64,000 bases of DNA. It comes from Mytilus edulis (taxonomy: Eukaryota; Mollusca; Bivalvia; Mytilida; Mytilidae). Shown here piece by piece: positions 23,013 to 36,080 of this stretch; position 1 is the stretch's first letter, and the number at the start of each line of letters is the position of its first letter. The position numbers and the translations under genes are program-made. Where the stretch lies: NCBI RefSeq assembly GCF_963676685.1, contig NC_092355.1, forward strand, positions 75,607,176 to 75,671,175, given 5' to 3'. The notes under the pieces were generated by a model. It was not told where the DNA came from. It ran no database searches and saw only the letters and a list, made by a program, of their open reading frames with translations.

Positions 23013-26000
23013 TGGATTTAAAGCCTCACAGAACACGCTGAAAACGGCATTGAGAGCGTAATTCCCGTGTTTAATCACTTGAGACCTAGCCTCTAGGAAC
23101 ACGTGAAACCGGCATTGAGAGCCTAGTGCCCGTGTTTAAACACTTGAGACCTAGCCTCTGTGAACACTTGAAAACGGCATTGAGAGCCTCGTGCCCGCGT
23201 TTAAACACTTGAGACCTAGCCTCTAGGAACACTTGAAACCGGCATTGAGAGCCTAGTGCCCGTGTTAAAACATTTGAGACCTAGCCTCTAGGAACACGTG
23301 AAAACGGCATTGAGAGCCTATTGCCCGTGTTTAAACACTTGAGACCTAGCCTCTGTGAACACTTGAAAACGGCATTGAGAGCGTAATTCTCGTGTTTAAA
23401 CACTTGAAACCTAGCCTCAGTGAACACTTGAAAATGGCATTGAGAGCCTAGTGCCCGTGTTTAAACACGGGAGACCTAGCCTCTAGGAACACGTGAAAAC
23501 AGTCATTGAGAACCTAGTGGCCGTGTTTAAACACTTGAGACCTAGCCTCTAGGAACACGTGAAAACGGCATTGAGAGCCTAGTGCCCGTGTTTAAACACG
23601 GGAGACCTAGCCTCTAGGAACACGTGAAAACGGCATTGAGAGCCTAGTGCCTGTGTTTAAACACGAGAGGCCTAGCCTCTAGGAACACGTGAAAACGGCA
23701 TTGAGAGCCTAGTGCCCGTGTTTAAACACTTGCGACCTAGCCTCTGTGAACACTTGAAAACGACATTTAGAGCCTAGTGCCCGTGTTTAAACACGGGAGA
23801 CCTAGCCTCTAGGAACACGTGAAAACGGCATTGAGAGCCTAGTGCCCGTGTTTAAACACTTGAGACCTAGCCTCTGTGAACACTTGAAAATGACATTGAG
23901 AGCCTAGTGCCCGTGTTTAAACACGGGAGACCTAGCCTCTAGGAACACGTGAAAACGGCATTGAGAGCCTAGTGCCCGTGTTTAAACACTTGAGACCTAG
24001 CCTCTGTGAACACTTGAAAATGGCATTGAGAGCCTAGTGCCCGTGTTTAAACATTTGAGACCTAGCCTCTGTGAACACTTGAAAATGGCATTGAGAGCCT
24101 AGTGCCCGTGTTTAAACACAGGAGACCTAGCCTCTAGGAACACGTGAAAACAGTCATTGAGAACCTAGTGCCCGTGTTTAAACATTTGAGACCTAGCCTC
24201 TAGGAACACGTGAAAACGGCATTGAGAGCCTATTGCCCGTGTTTAAACACTTGAGACCTAGCCTCTGTGAACACTTGAAAATTGAAAACGGCATAGAGAG
24301 CGTAATTCCCGTGTTTAAACACTTGAGACCTAGCCTCTGTGAACACTTGAAAATGGCATTGAAAGCCTAGTGCCCGTGTTTAAACACGGGAGACCTAGCC
24401 TCTAGGAACACGTGAAAACAGTCATTGAGAACCTAGTGCCCGGGTTTAAACACTGGAGACCTAGCCTCTAGGAACACGCGAAAACGGCATTGAGAGCCTA
24501 GTGCCTGTGTTTAAACACGGGAGACCTAGCCTCTAGGAACACGTGAAAACGGCATTGAGAGCCTAGTGCCCGTGTTTAAACACTTGAGACCTAGCCTCTG
24601 TGAACACTTGAAAACGACATTGACAGCCTAGTGCCCGTGTTTAAACACTTGAGACCTAGCCTCTAGGAACACGTGAAAACGGCATTGAGAGCCTAGTGCC
24701 CGTGTTTAAACACTTGAGACCTAGCCTCTGTGAACACTTGAAAATTGAAAACGGCATAGAGAGCGTAATTCCCGTGTTTAAACACTTGAGACCTAGCCTC
24801 TGTGAACTCTTGAAAATGGCATTGAAAGCCTAGTGCCCGTGTTTAAACACGGGAGACCTAGCCTCTAGGAACACGTGAAAACAGTCATTGAGAACCTAGT
24901 GCCCGTGTTTAAACACTGGAGACCTAGCCTCTAGGAACACGTGAAAACGGCATTGAGAGCCTAGTGCCTGTGTTTAAACACGGGAGACCTAGCCTCTAGG
25001 AAAACGTGAAAACGGCATTGAGAGCCTAGTGCCCGTGTTTAAACACTTGAGACCTAACCTCTGTGAACACTTGAAAACGACATTGACAGCCTAGTGCCCG
25101 TGTTTAAACACTTGAGACCTAGCCTCTAGGAACACGTGAAAACAGCATTGAGAGCCTAGTGCCCGTGTTTAAACACTTGAGACCTAGCCTCTGTGAACAC
25201 TTGAAAACGACATTGACAGCCTAGTGCCCGTGTTTAAACATGGGAGACCTAGTCTCTGTGAACACTTAAAAACGGCATTGAGAGCCTAGTTCCCGTGTTT
25301 AAACATTTGAGACCTAGCCTCTAGGAACACGTGAAAACGGCATTGAAAGCCTATTGCCCGTGTTTAAACACTTGAGACCTAGCCTCTGTGAACACTTGAA
25401 AACGGCATTGAGAGCGTAATTCCCGTGTTTAAACACTTGAGACCTAGCCTCTGTGAACACTTGAAAATGGGATTGAGAGCCTAGTGCCCGTGTTTAAACA
25501 TTTGAGACCTAGCCTCTAGGAACACGTGAAAACGGCATTGAGAGCCTATTGCCCGTGTTTAAACACTTGAGACCTAGCCTCTGTGAACACTTGAAAATGG
25601 CATTGAGAGCCTAGTGCCCGTGTTTAAACACGGGAGACCTAGCCTCTAGGAACACGTGAAAACAGTCATTGAGAACCTAGTGCCCGTGTTTAAACATTTG
25701 AGACCTAGCCTCTAGGAACACGTGAAAACGGCATTGAGAGCATATTGCCCGTGTTTAAACACTTGAGACCTAGCCTCTGTGAACACTTGAAAACGGCATT
25801 GAGAGCGTAATTCGCGTGTTTAAACATTTGAGACCTAGCCTCTGTGAACACTTGAAAATGGCATTGAGAGCCTAGTGCCCGTGTTTAAACACGGGAGACC
25901 TAGCCTCTATGAACACGTGAAAACAGTCATTGAGAACCTAGTGCCCGTGTTTAAACACTTGAGACCTAGCCTCTAGGAACACGTGAAAACGGCATTGAGA

Positions 26001-29000
26001 GCCTAGTGCCCGTGTTTGAACACTTGAGGCCTGGCCTCTGTGAACACTCGAAAACTGCATTGAGAGCCTAGTGCCCGTGTTTAAACACTTGAGACCTAGC
26101 CTCTGTGAACACTTGAAAACGGCATTGAGAGGGAAATACCCGTGTTTAAACATTTGAGACCTAGCCTCTAGGAACACGTGAAAACGGCATTGAGAGCCTA
26201 TTGCCCGTGTTTAAACACTTGAGACCTAGCCTCTGTGAACACTTGAAAACGGCATTGAGAGCCTAGTGCCCGTGTTTAAACACTTGAGATCTAGCCTCTG
26301 TGAACACTTGAAAATTGAAAACGGCATAGAGAGCGTAATTCCCGTGTTTAAACACTTGAGACCTAGCCTCTAGGAACACGTGAAAACGGCATTGAGAGCC
26401 TAGTGCCCGTGTTTAAACACTTGAGACCTAGCCTCTAGGAATACGTGAAAACGGCATTGAGAGCCTAGTGCCCGTGTTTAAACACTTGAGACCTAGCCTC
26501 TAGGAACACGTGAAAACGGCATTGAGAGCCTAGTGCCCGTGTTTAAACACTTGAGACCTAGCCTCTGTGAACACTTGAAAATTGAAAACGGCATAGAGAG
26601 CGTAATTCCCGAGTTTAAACACTTGAGACCTAGCCTCTGTGAACTCTTGAAAATGGCATTGAAAGCATAGTGCCCGTGTTTAAACACTGGAGACCTAGCC
26701 TCTAGGAACACGTGAAAACAGTCATTGAGAACCTAGTGCCCGTGTTTAAACACTGGAGACCTAGCCTCTAGGAACACGTGAAAACGGCATTGAGAGCCTA
26801 GTGCCTGTGTTTAAACACGGGAGACCTAGCCTCTAGGAACACGTGAAAACGGCATTGAGCGCCTAGTGCCCGTGTTTAAACACTTGAGACCTAGCCTCTG
26901 TGAACACTTGAAAACGACATTGACAGCCTAGTGCCCGTGTTTTAACACTTGAGACCTAGCCTCTGTGAACACTTGAAAATGGCATTGAGAGCCTAGTGCC
27001 CGTGTTTAAACACGGGAGACCTAGCCTCTAGGAACACGTGAAAACAGTCATTGAGAACCTAGTGCCCGTGTTTAAACATTTGAGACCTAGCCTCTAGGAA
27101 CACGTGAAAACGGCATTGAGAGCCTATTGCCCGTGTTTAAACACTTGAGACCTAGCCTCTGTGAACACTTGAAAACGGCATTGAGAGCGTAATTCCCGTG
27201 TTTAAACATTTGAGACCTAGCCTCTGTGAACACTTGAAAATGGCATTGAGAGCCTAGTGCCCGTGTTTAAACACGGGAGACCTAGCCTCTATGAACACGT
27301 GAAAACAGTCATTGAGAACCTAGTGCCCGTGTTTAAACACTTGAGACCTAGCCTCTAGGAACACGTGAAAACGGCATTGAGAGCCTAGTGCCCGTGTTTG
27401 AACACTTGAGGCCTGGCCTCTGTGAACACTCGAAAACTGCATTGAGAGCCTAGTGCCCGTGTTTAAACACTTGAGACCTAGCCTCTGTGAACACTTGAAA
27501 ACGGCATTGAGAGGGAAATTCCCGTGTTTAAACACTTGAGACCTAGCCTCTGTGAACACTTGAAAATGGCATTGAGAGCCTAGTGCCCGTGTTTAAACAC
27601 AGGAGACCTAGCCTCTAGGAACTCTTGAAAATGGCATTGAAAGCCTAGTGCCTGTGTTTAAACACGGGAGACCTAGCCTCTAGGAACACGTGAAAACGGC
27701 ATTGAGAGCCTAGTGCCCGTGTTTAAACACTTGAGACCTAGCCTCTGTGAACACATGAAAACGACATTGACAGCCTAGTGCCCGTGTTTAAACACTTGAG
27801 ACCTAGCCTCTGTGAACACTTGAAAATGGCATTGAGAGCCTAGTGCCCGTGTTTAAACACGGGAGACCTAGCCTCTAGGAACACGTGAAAACAGTCATTG
27901 AGAACCTAGTGCCCGTGTTTAAACACTGGAGACCTAGCCTCTAGGAACACGTGAAAACGGCATTGAGAGCCTAGTGCCTGTGTTTAAACACGGGAGACCT
28001 AGCCTCTAGGAACACGTGAAAACGGCATTGAGAGCCTAGTGCCCGTGTTTAAACACTTGAGACCTAGCCTCTGTGAACACTTGAAAACGACATTGACAGC
28101 CTAGTGCCCGTGTTTAAACACGGGAGACCTAGCCTCTAGGAACACGTGAAAACAGTCATTGAGAACCTAGTGCCCGTGTTTAAACATTTGAGACCTAGCC
28201 TCTAGGAACACGTGAAAACGGCATTGAGAGGCTATTGCCCGTGTTTAAACACTTGAGACCTAGCCTCTGTGAACACTTGAAAACGGCATTGAGAGCGTAA
28301 TTCCCGTGTTTAAACATTTGAGACCTAGCCTCTGTGAACACTTGAAAATGGCATTGAGAGCCTACTGCCCGTGTTTAAACACGGGAGACCTAGCCTCTAT
28401 GAACACGTGAAAACAGTCATTGAGAACCTAGTGCCCGTGTTTAAACACTTGAGACCTAGCCTCTAGGAACACGTGAAAACGGCATTGAGAGCCTAGTGCC
28501 CGTGTTTGAACACTTGAGGCCTGGTCTCTGTGAACACTCGAAAACTGCATTGAGAGCCTAGTGCCCGTGTTTAAACACTTGAGACCTAGCCTCTGTGAAC
28601 ACTTGAAAATTGAAAACGGCATAGAGAGCGTAATTCCCGTGTTTAAACACTTGAGACCTAGCCTCTGTGAACACTTGAAAATGGCATTGAAAGCCTAGTG
28701 CCCGTGTTTAAACACGGGAGACCTAGCCTCTAGGAACACGTGAAAACAGTCATTGAGAACCTAGTGCCCGGGTTTAAACACTGGAGACCTAGCCTCTAGG
28801 AACACGCGAAAACGGCATTGAGAGCCTAGTGCCTGTGTTTAAACACTTTAGACCTAGCCTCTAGGAACACGCGAAAACGGCATTGAGAGCCTAGTGCCTG
28901 TGTTTAAACACGGGAGACCTAGCCTCTAGGAACACGTGAAAACGGCATTGAGAGCCTAGTGCCCGTGTTTAAACACTTGAGACCTAGCCTCTGTGAACAC

Positions 29001-31755
29001 TTGAAAACGACATTGACAGCCTAGTGCCCGTGTTTAAACACTTGAGACCTAGCCTCTGTGAACACTTGAAAATGGCATTGAGAGCCTAGTGCCCGTGTTT
29101 AAACACGGGAGACCTAGCCTCTAGGAACACGTGAAAACAGTCATTGAGAACCTAGTGCCCGTGTTTAAACACTGGAGACCTAGCCTCTAGGAACACGTGA
29201 AAACGGCATTGAGAGCCTAGTACCTGTGTTTAAACACGGGAGACCTAGCCTCTAGGAACACGTGAAAACGGCATTGAGAGCCTAGTGCCCGTGTTTAAAC
29301 ACTTGAGACCTAGCCTCTGTGAACACTTGAAAACGACATTGACAGCCTAGTGCCCGTGTTTAAACACTTGAGACCTAGCCTCTGTGAACACTTGAAAATG
29401 GCATTGAGAGCCTAGTGCCCGTGTTTAAACACGGGAGACCTAGCCTCTAGGAACACGTGAAAACAGTCATTGAGAACCTAGTGCCCGTGTTTAAACATTT
29501 GAGACCTAGCCTCTAGGAACACGTGAAAACGGCATTGAGAGGCTATTGCCCGTGTTTAAACACTTGAGACCTAGCCTCTGTGAACACTTGAAAACGGCAT
29601 TGAGAGCGTAATTCCCGTGTTTAAACATTTGAGACCTAGCCTCTGTGAACACTTGAAAATGGCATTGAGAGCCTACTGCCCGTGTTTAAACACGGGAGAC
29701 CTAGCCTCTATGAACACGTGAAAACAGTCATTGAGAACCTAGTGTCCGTGTTTAAACACTTGAGACCTAGCCTCTAGGAACACGTGAAAACGGCATTGAG
29801 AGCCTAGTGCCCGTGTTTGAACACTTGAGGCCTGGTCTCTGTGAACACTCGAAAACTGCATTGAGAGCCTAGTGCCCGTGTTTAAACACTTGAGACCTAG
29901 CCTCTGTGAACACTTGAAAATTGAAAACGGCATAGAGAGCGTAATTCCCGTGTTTAAACACTTGAGACCTAGCCTCTGTGAACACTTGAAAATGGCATTG
30001 AAAGCCTAGTGCCCGTGTTTAAACACGGGAGACCTAGCCTCTAGGAACACGTGAAACAGTCATTGAGAACCTAGTGCCCGGGTTTAAACACTGGAGACCT
30101 AGCCTCTAGGAACACGCGAAAACGGCATTGAGAGCCTAGTGCCTGTGTTTAAACACGGGAGACCTAGCCTCTAGGAACACGTGAAAACGGCATTGAGAGC
30201 CTAGTGCCCGTGTTTAAACACTTGAGACCTAGCCTCTAGGAATACGTGAAAACGGCATTGAGAGCCTAGTGCCCGTGTTTAAACACTTGAGACCTAGCCT
30301 CTAGGAACACGTGAAAACGGCATTGAGAGCCTAGTGCCCGTGTTTAAACACTTGAGACCTAGCCTCTGTGAACACTTGAAAATGGCATTGAGAGCCTAGT
30401 GCCCGTGTTTAAACACTTGAGACCTAGCCTCTGTAAACACTTGAAAACGACATTGACAGCCTAGTGCCCGTGTTTAAACACTTGAGACCTAGCCTCTGTG
30501 AACACTTGAAAATGGCATTGAGAGCCTAGTGCCCGTGTTTGAACACGGGAGACCTAGCCTCTAGGAACACGTGAAAACAGTCATTGAGAACCTAGTGCCC
30601 GTGTTTAAACATTTGAGACCTAGCCTCTAGGAACACGTGAAAACGGCATTGAGAGCCTATTGCCCGTGTTTAAACACTTGAGACCTAGCCTCTGTGAACA
30701 CTTGAAAACGGCATTGAGAGCGTAATTCCCGTGTTTAAACATTTGAGACCTAGCCTCTGTGAACACTTGAAAATGGCATAGAGAGCCTAGTGCCCGTGTT
30801 TAAACACGGGAGACCTAGCCTCTATGAACACGTGAAAACAGTCATTGAGAACCTAGTGCCCGTGTTTAAACACTTGAGACCTAGCCTCTAGGAACACGTG
30901 AAAACGGCATTGAGAGCCTAGTGCCCGTGTTTAAACACTTGAGACCTAGCCTCTAGGAACATGTGAAAACGGCATTTAGAGCCTAGTGCCCGTGTTTAAA
31001 CACTTGAGACCTAGCCTCTAGGAACACGTGAAAACGGCATTGAGAGCCTAGTGCCCGTGTTTAAACACTTGAGACCTAGCCTCTAGGAACACGTGAAACC
31101 GGCATTGAGAGCCTAGTGCCTTGTTTAAAAACTTGAGACCTGGTCTCTGTGAACACTTGAAAACGGCATTGAGAACCTAGTGCCCGTGTTTAAACACTTG
31201 AGACCTAGCCTCTAGGAACACGTGAAAACGGCATTGAGAGCCTAGTGCCCGTGTTTAAACACTTGAGACCTAGCCTCTGTGAACACTCGAAAACTGCATT
31301 GAGAGCCTAGTGCCCGTGTTAAAACATTTGAGACCTAGCCTCTGTGAACACTTGAAAACGGCATTGAGAGGGTAATTCCCGTGTTTAAACACTTGAGACC
31401 TAGCCTCTGTGAACACTTGAAGATGGCATTGAGAGCCTAGTGCCCGTGTTTAAACACGGGAGACCTAGCCTCTAGGAACACGTGAAAACGGCATTGAGAG
31501 CCTAGTTCCCGTGTTTAAACACTTGAGACCTAGCCTCTGTGAACACTTGAAAACGGCATTGAGAACCTAGTGCCTGTGTTTAAACACTTGAGACCTAGCC
31601 TCTGTGAACAATTGAAAATGGCATTGAGAGCCTAGTGCCCGTGTTTAAACACTTGAGACCTAGCCTCTAGGAACACGTGAAAACGGCATTGAGAGCCTAG
31701 TGCCCGTGTCTAAACACTTGAGACCTAGCCTCTGGGAACACGTGAAAACGGGTCC
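23013..31755 (+). repeat. satellite array, 65-bp monomer, about 134 copies
   Basis: The monomer runs gagacctagcctctaggaac, acgtgaaaacggcattgaga, gcctagtgcccgtgtttaaa, cactt. Two main forms alternate: CTCTAGGAACACGTG and CTCTGTGAACACTTG. The junction also varies among CACTTGAGACC, CATTTGAGACC, CACTGGAGACC and CACGGGAGACC. Each monomer has GTGTTTAAACAC; in the CACGGG form this grows to the perfect 18-bp palindrome CCCGTGTTTAAACACGGG. Small indel variants (a 7-bp 'ttgaaaa' duplication and one-base 'acagtcattg') mark subfamilies. Segments repeat at longer range: 25938-26177 matches 27320-27559, and 28428-28622 matches 29739-29933. Because 65 is not a multiple of three, the 64-79-residue open frames on the minus strand cycle through all frames and are not genes. 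Confidence 0.95.
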
Positions 31756-32107
31756 GTGCAACATTTTAGTTGTATTGAAATTATGATATTTGTAGGAACA
31801 TGCAAGGATGGTCAAGGATATATACACGCCTATAAAAAATATTCCTTGGATCTTCCTTTATAAATGTTTTTTTTTATAGGGTTTCCCAGGATGTGTGTCT
31901 TATTTACTTATTAATCTTATTGTGTGTGCATTGTATTCAATTTTGTATTTAAAGTAAATCGAACCTGACCTGCATGGTTTGAAATGTACGTGCACATTTT
32001 AATTTTTTTCGAAAAGGGAAAAACACCTTTTTCATTTTAGTGCAGGTAGTACCGGATGCAGCGATTGTGACGTCACCAAGCTGAACAGTTTATTATAATC
32101 CTATTCG

Positions 32108-32250
32108 CAGTTGTCAGTTATTAAAGCGCATACACTTTACGATATCATATTCCAAGTATCTAAGCGACATCTTGTGAAACAACAATACTACGCAAGAAAG
32201 AAATTAGGCGAAATGAAAAAGAAAAAAATAATAATCAGAACAAAATCAAT
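32108..32250 (+). repeat. right-flank copy of the 22.7-22.86 kb repeat tail
   Basis: It carries 'gcgcatacactttacgatat', 'ccaagtatctaagcgacatc' and 'ttgtgaaacaacaatactac', matching 22735-22840 in the same orientation. The open frame at 32111-32353 is this repeat read through and is Lys-rich; not a gene. Confidence 0.75.
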
Positions 32251-32280
32251 AGGTCTTTCCACGGAAAGGTGGAAAGACCT
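32251..32280. repeat. perfect 12-bp hairpin
   Basis: AGGTCTTTCCAC (32251-32262) and GTGGAAAGACCT (32269-32280) pair exactly around a 6-base loop. The 'aggtctttccac' half also occurs next to the left-hand palindrome at about 21995, so this is an end structure of the repeat family that flanks the satellite. Confidence 0.8.
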
Positions 32281-32564
32281 AATTAAAAGAAAACCAAAAA
32301 TAAGGGATTTTGAAATAAGGAGGAGGGCAAAAAAAAAAATGTTCTGTCTATAAGTTCAATGACACCCCGGAAGGCGCCTCCTACTAAAAATAGTACTCTA
32401 GATAGATGCTGATTTTCTCTTAAGCATTTTATGTCATGTCAATGTTGTTTACTTTTTTAAATATTTTTTTTTTAATGAACAAATTAATGTTTAACTATAC
32501 CTCAGAAAAAACGAATGATTTGTGACTTAAGTTTTAATTGTTTTTTTAGTGTAGGTGTTATCAT

Positions 32565-32870
32565 ACAGAGGAAATAAATCAATAAAAGAGAGGCGAAAGA
32601 TACCAGAGGGACATTCAAACTTATCAGCCGAAAACAAACTGACGCCGACATGGCTAAAAAAGAAAAGACCAACAGACAAATAATAGCACACAAAAAACAA
32701 CATAAAAAACTAAAGACTGAGCAACACGAACCCCATAAAAAAACTGAGGTTGATCTCATGTGCTCCGGAATGATTCAAAGATCCTGCACCACATTCGGCA
32801 CCCGTCGTGTAGCTCATGTTAGTACAAATCCGTAATAAGTCTTCTTCGGTAGGTCACATTCTGGAAAATA
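32565..32870 (-). mobile_element. retroelement tail fragment, minus orientation
   Basis: It shows 'ggcgaaagataccagaggga', 'gacatggctaaaaaagaaaa' and 'tgctccggaatg', then 'cacccgtcgtgt'. The same sequence is at 35395-35665 and reverse-complemented at 40745-40985, where it follows reverse-transcriptase remains. It is therefore the 3' portion of that retroelement. Confidence 0.7.
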
Positions 32871-32961
32871 ATTTATGTCTAGGCCACCTGACTGGATCAT
32901 TCAAATGGTATAATCAATGGTACATTTGTGTGTACAATGAATAAGGAAGTTATGTTTAATT

Positions 32962-34085
32962 CTTTGTTAGATGGACCTTTAAATAGATTTACCTTTGTTA
33001 GATGGACCTTTAAATAGATTTACCTTTGTTAGATGAACCTTTAAATAGATTTACCTTTGTTAGATGGACATTTAAATAGATTTACCTTTGTAAGATGGAC
33101 CTTAAATAGATGTACCTTTGTTAGATGGACCTTTAAATAGATTTACCTTTGTTAGATGGACCTTTAAATAGATGTACCTTTGTTAGATGAACCTTTAAAT
33201 AGATTTACCTTTGTTAGATGGACCTTTAAATAGATTTACCTTTGTTAGATGGACCTTTAAATATATTTACCTTTGTTAGATGGACCTTTAAATAGATTTA
33301 CCTTTGTTAGATGGACCTTTAAATATATTTACCTTTGTTGGATGGACCTTTAAATAGATTTACCTTTGTTAGATGGACCTTTAAATAGATTTACCTTTGT
33401 TGGATGGACCTTTAAATAGATTTACCTTTGGTAGATGGACCTTTAAATAGATTTACCTTTGTTAGATGGACCTTTAAATGGATTTACCTTGTTAGATGGA
33501 CCTTTAAATGGATTTACCTTTGTTAGATGGACCTTTAAATAGATTTACCTTTGTTAGATGGACCTTTAAATAGATTTACCTTTGTTATGTGGACCTTTAA
33601 ATAGATTTACCTTTGTAAGATGGACCTTTAAATAGATTTACCTTTGTTAGATGGACCTTTAAATAGATTTACCTTTGTGATATGGTCCTTTCAATAGATT
33701 TACCTTTGTAAGATGGACCTTTAAATAGATTTACCTTTGTAAGATGGACCTTTAAATAGATGTACCTTTGTTAGATGGACCTTTAAATAGATTTACCTTT
33801 GTTAGGTGGACCTTTAAATAGATTTACCTTTGTTAGGTGGACCTTTAAATAGATTTACCTTTGTTATGTGGACCTTTAAATAGATTTACCTTTGTAAGAT
33901 GGACCTTTAAATAGATTTACCTTTGTTAGATGGACCTTTAAATAGATTTACCTTTGTGAGATGGACCTTTAAATAGATTTACCTTTGTGAGATGGTCCTT
34001 TAAATAGATTTACCTTTGTTAGATGGACCTTTAAATAGATTTACCTTTGTTAGATGGACCTTTAAATAGATTTACCTTTGTAAGC
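32962..34085 (+). repeat. minisatellite, 31-bp unit, about 36 copies
   Basis: The unit reads ctttgttagatggaccttta, aatagatttac. Most copies are 31 bp with single-base variants (gttagGtgg, gtAagatgg, gtgagatgg, atagatGtacc). The array is bounded by unique sequence on both sides. Confidence 0.95.
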
Positions 34086-34109
34086 TACCTATTGAAAGAG
34101 CACTGATAG

Positions 34110-34240
34110 CTATTATTTGTTAATCAAGTCATTTACAGGGCGATAAACAAAGACGATTGAAAAACATGTAAGACTTGTTTATAAGTTTATTTGAAACTAA
34201 TAAATATGTGCATCTTACAAGGCTTAGCAAGTTTGTATTA
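34110..34240 (+). repeat. direct repeat of 36640-36750
   Basis: 'gataaacaaagacgattgaa' and 'atatgtgcatcttacaa' at 34141-34220 match 'gataaacaaagacgattgaa' and 'atatatgcgcatcttacaa' at 36659-36740. The two copies bracket about 2.4 kb of nested elements. Confidence 0.65.
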
Positions 34241-34860
34241 TGAAGTCCAGCTTTTCTATTTGGTTTACTATGAATTGAATTAAATAACTTGGTAAAGTCG
34301 TTACTTGAAAAGTTGTCTTCTTACATTTCAGAATGAGGTCCTCGAAGGGGACATATATACGTGTAACATATGATATCTTTCACCATTGGTAGATCAAGAA
34401 CTTTGATAAAGGGAGGAAGATACGGAGGTGCAGATTAAAAAAGTAGGCTGTCAAAAATTTTAAAAAATACAAATTAAAAACACATTTTTCAACATAAGAT
34501 GCATCCCTGATACGCCCATGTTCACGAAAATCTACAATATTATTTTCTTATCCTAAAGGTCATTTAATGTAACACAGATTTTCTATTTGCTTTGCTATAA
34601 ATTGAACTATGACTTGGTAAAATAGTAGCTTACAAAGGTGTCATCTCATATTTCAGAATGAGGTATTCAAATGGCATATATACGTGTAACATAAGATATC
34701 TTTTACCATAGATTAAGGAGGATACAGAGGTGTAAATTAAAAAAGCAGGCGGTCAACATAAAAAACAAAAATAAAAGACAAACAAAAAACCCACATAAAA
34801 CACAAGTTTTAACATAAGATGCATCCCTGATCAGCTCATGTTCTTATGTTATGTTCTTCT
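34232..34860 (+). repeat. tandem duplication, about 310-330-bp unit
   Basis: The first copy (about 34250-34525) and second (about 34578-34850) share 'cttttctatttggtttacta/attttctatttgctttgct', 'atttcagaatgaggt', 'catatatacgtgtaacata' and 'aacataagatgcatccctga' in order. Confidence 0.75.
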
Positions 34861-35394
34861 CACAATTGCCGTTTAATATAACACACACTCATGAAATATT
34901 ACGATACCTAAAGCGCTGTCTGAATAAGGAAAAGTAAAATAAAAAAACAAAAATGCCGAACTCAACAAAAATATCAAATCGGAAAGTCCCTAATCAAAAG
35001 GCAAAATAAAAAACTAAAATACATAAAACAAATAGAAACCAACTTTCATATTTTATGTATATTTAAAATACATATTCAACAGAGCTAAATAAAATTACCT
35101 TTAAAAGAAGTCCTCTTGGTTAAAAAGAATTTCCATTTTCGTTTCCTTTATAAACATTGCCGATTGCCGACAAGTTTTTCTACATACGGGTATCTAGTAT
35201 GTTATTCAAGCCTCACCAATGCAATACAACAATTATGTTTCTTGAACCGAAAAGATCAATTTAAAATTAAATATTGTACATAATGTAAACATGTGTGTGC
35301 TTCTAATAATAGCGTTAACTTATAATGCGAATCTTTCTGAAATAATGCAAACATTTGAGTCATCTTTTTCTAATCTAAATTTCAAAGGAAGCAG

Positions 35395-36080
35395 TTGTGA
35401 AAGAGAGACGAAAGATACGATAGGGACAGTCAAACTCATAAATCAAAAATAAACTGACAACGCCATTGCTAAATATGAAAAAGACAAACAGACAAACAAT
35501 AGTACATGTACACATGACACAACATAAAAAACTAAAGAATAAACAACACGAACCCCACCAAAAATTAGGGGTGATCTCAGGTGCTCCGGAAGGGTAAGCA
35601 GATCCTGCTCAACATGTGGCACCCGTCGTGTTGCTTTTGTGATAACAAATCCGGTAAATAGTCTAATTCGTAATTTTTTTAATTTTTTGAAATACTAAGG
35701 CTTTTCTACCTCAGGCATAGAGTACCTTAGTTCTATTTTGCAAAACTTTTAGCAATTTTGGTCCTTAATGCTCTTCAACTTCGTACTTTATTTGGTCTTT
35801 TTAACTTTTTTGGATTCGAGCGTCACTGACGAGTCTTTTGTAGACGAAACGCGCGTCTGGCGTATATACTAAATTTAGTCCTGGTATCTATTATGAGTTT
35901 ATTCACATTCACGAAAAGGAAGGGATTGTAGTTACGATGTAAGGAACATATCCGATATCATTTCTGGAACGGTTATTCCATAACGGTCAATCAACTCGTG
36001 ATGGCGTCCATAAAATTTACGAAGGGATGACTTCAACTTTACCATTTGGAACTGTTGATTTAATAGCTTTCTGTAAAATG
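35395..36080 (-). mobile_element. retroelement 3' part, minus orientation, interrupted
   Basis: 35395-35665 equals the reverse complement of the element tail at 40745-40985 ('caggtgctccggaag', 'atgtggcacccgtcgtgt'). After a 0.2 kb insertion it resumes at about 35900 ('tcacgaaaaggaagggattg') and runs into 'gatggcgtccataaaattta', which is the reverse complement of a reverse-transcriptase C-terminal coding stretch (RKFYGRHHELV in the 40.6 kb copy). Confidence 0.7.
35690..35895. mobile_element. miniature element nested in retroelement tail
   Basis: It carries 'gcgtcactgacgagtctttt', 'gtagacgaaacgcgcgtctg' and 'gcgtatatactaaatttagt'. Reverse-complemented copies are at 37205-37440 and 49800-50130. 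The surrounding retroelement sequence is continuous across it, so it inserted later. Confidence 0.65.

Noticed and set aside
25938..29933. Minus-strand open frames of 64-79 residues with repeated CSQRLGLKCLNTG-type peptides
   Set aside because: They are translations of the 65-bp satellite. The unit is not a multiple of three, the frames shift from monomer to monomer, and no start context or other coding sign exists.
23013..31755. Possible CRISPR array
   Set aside because: The repeats are contiguous 65-bp monomers with no unique spacers, and the DNA is eukaryotic.
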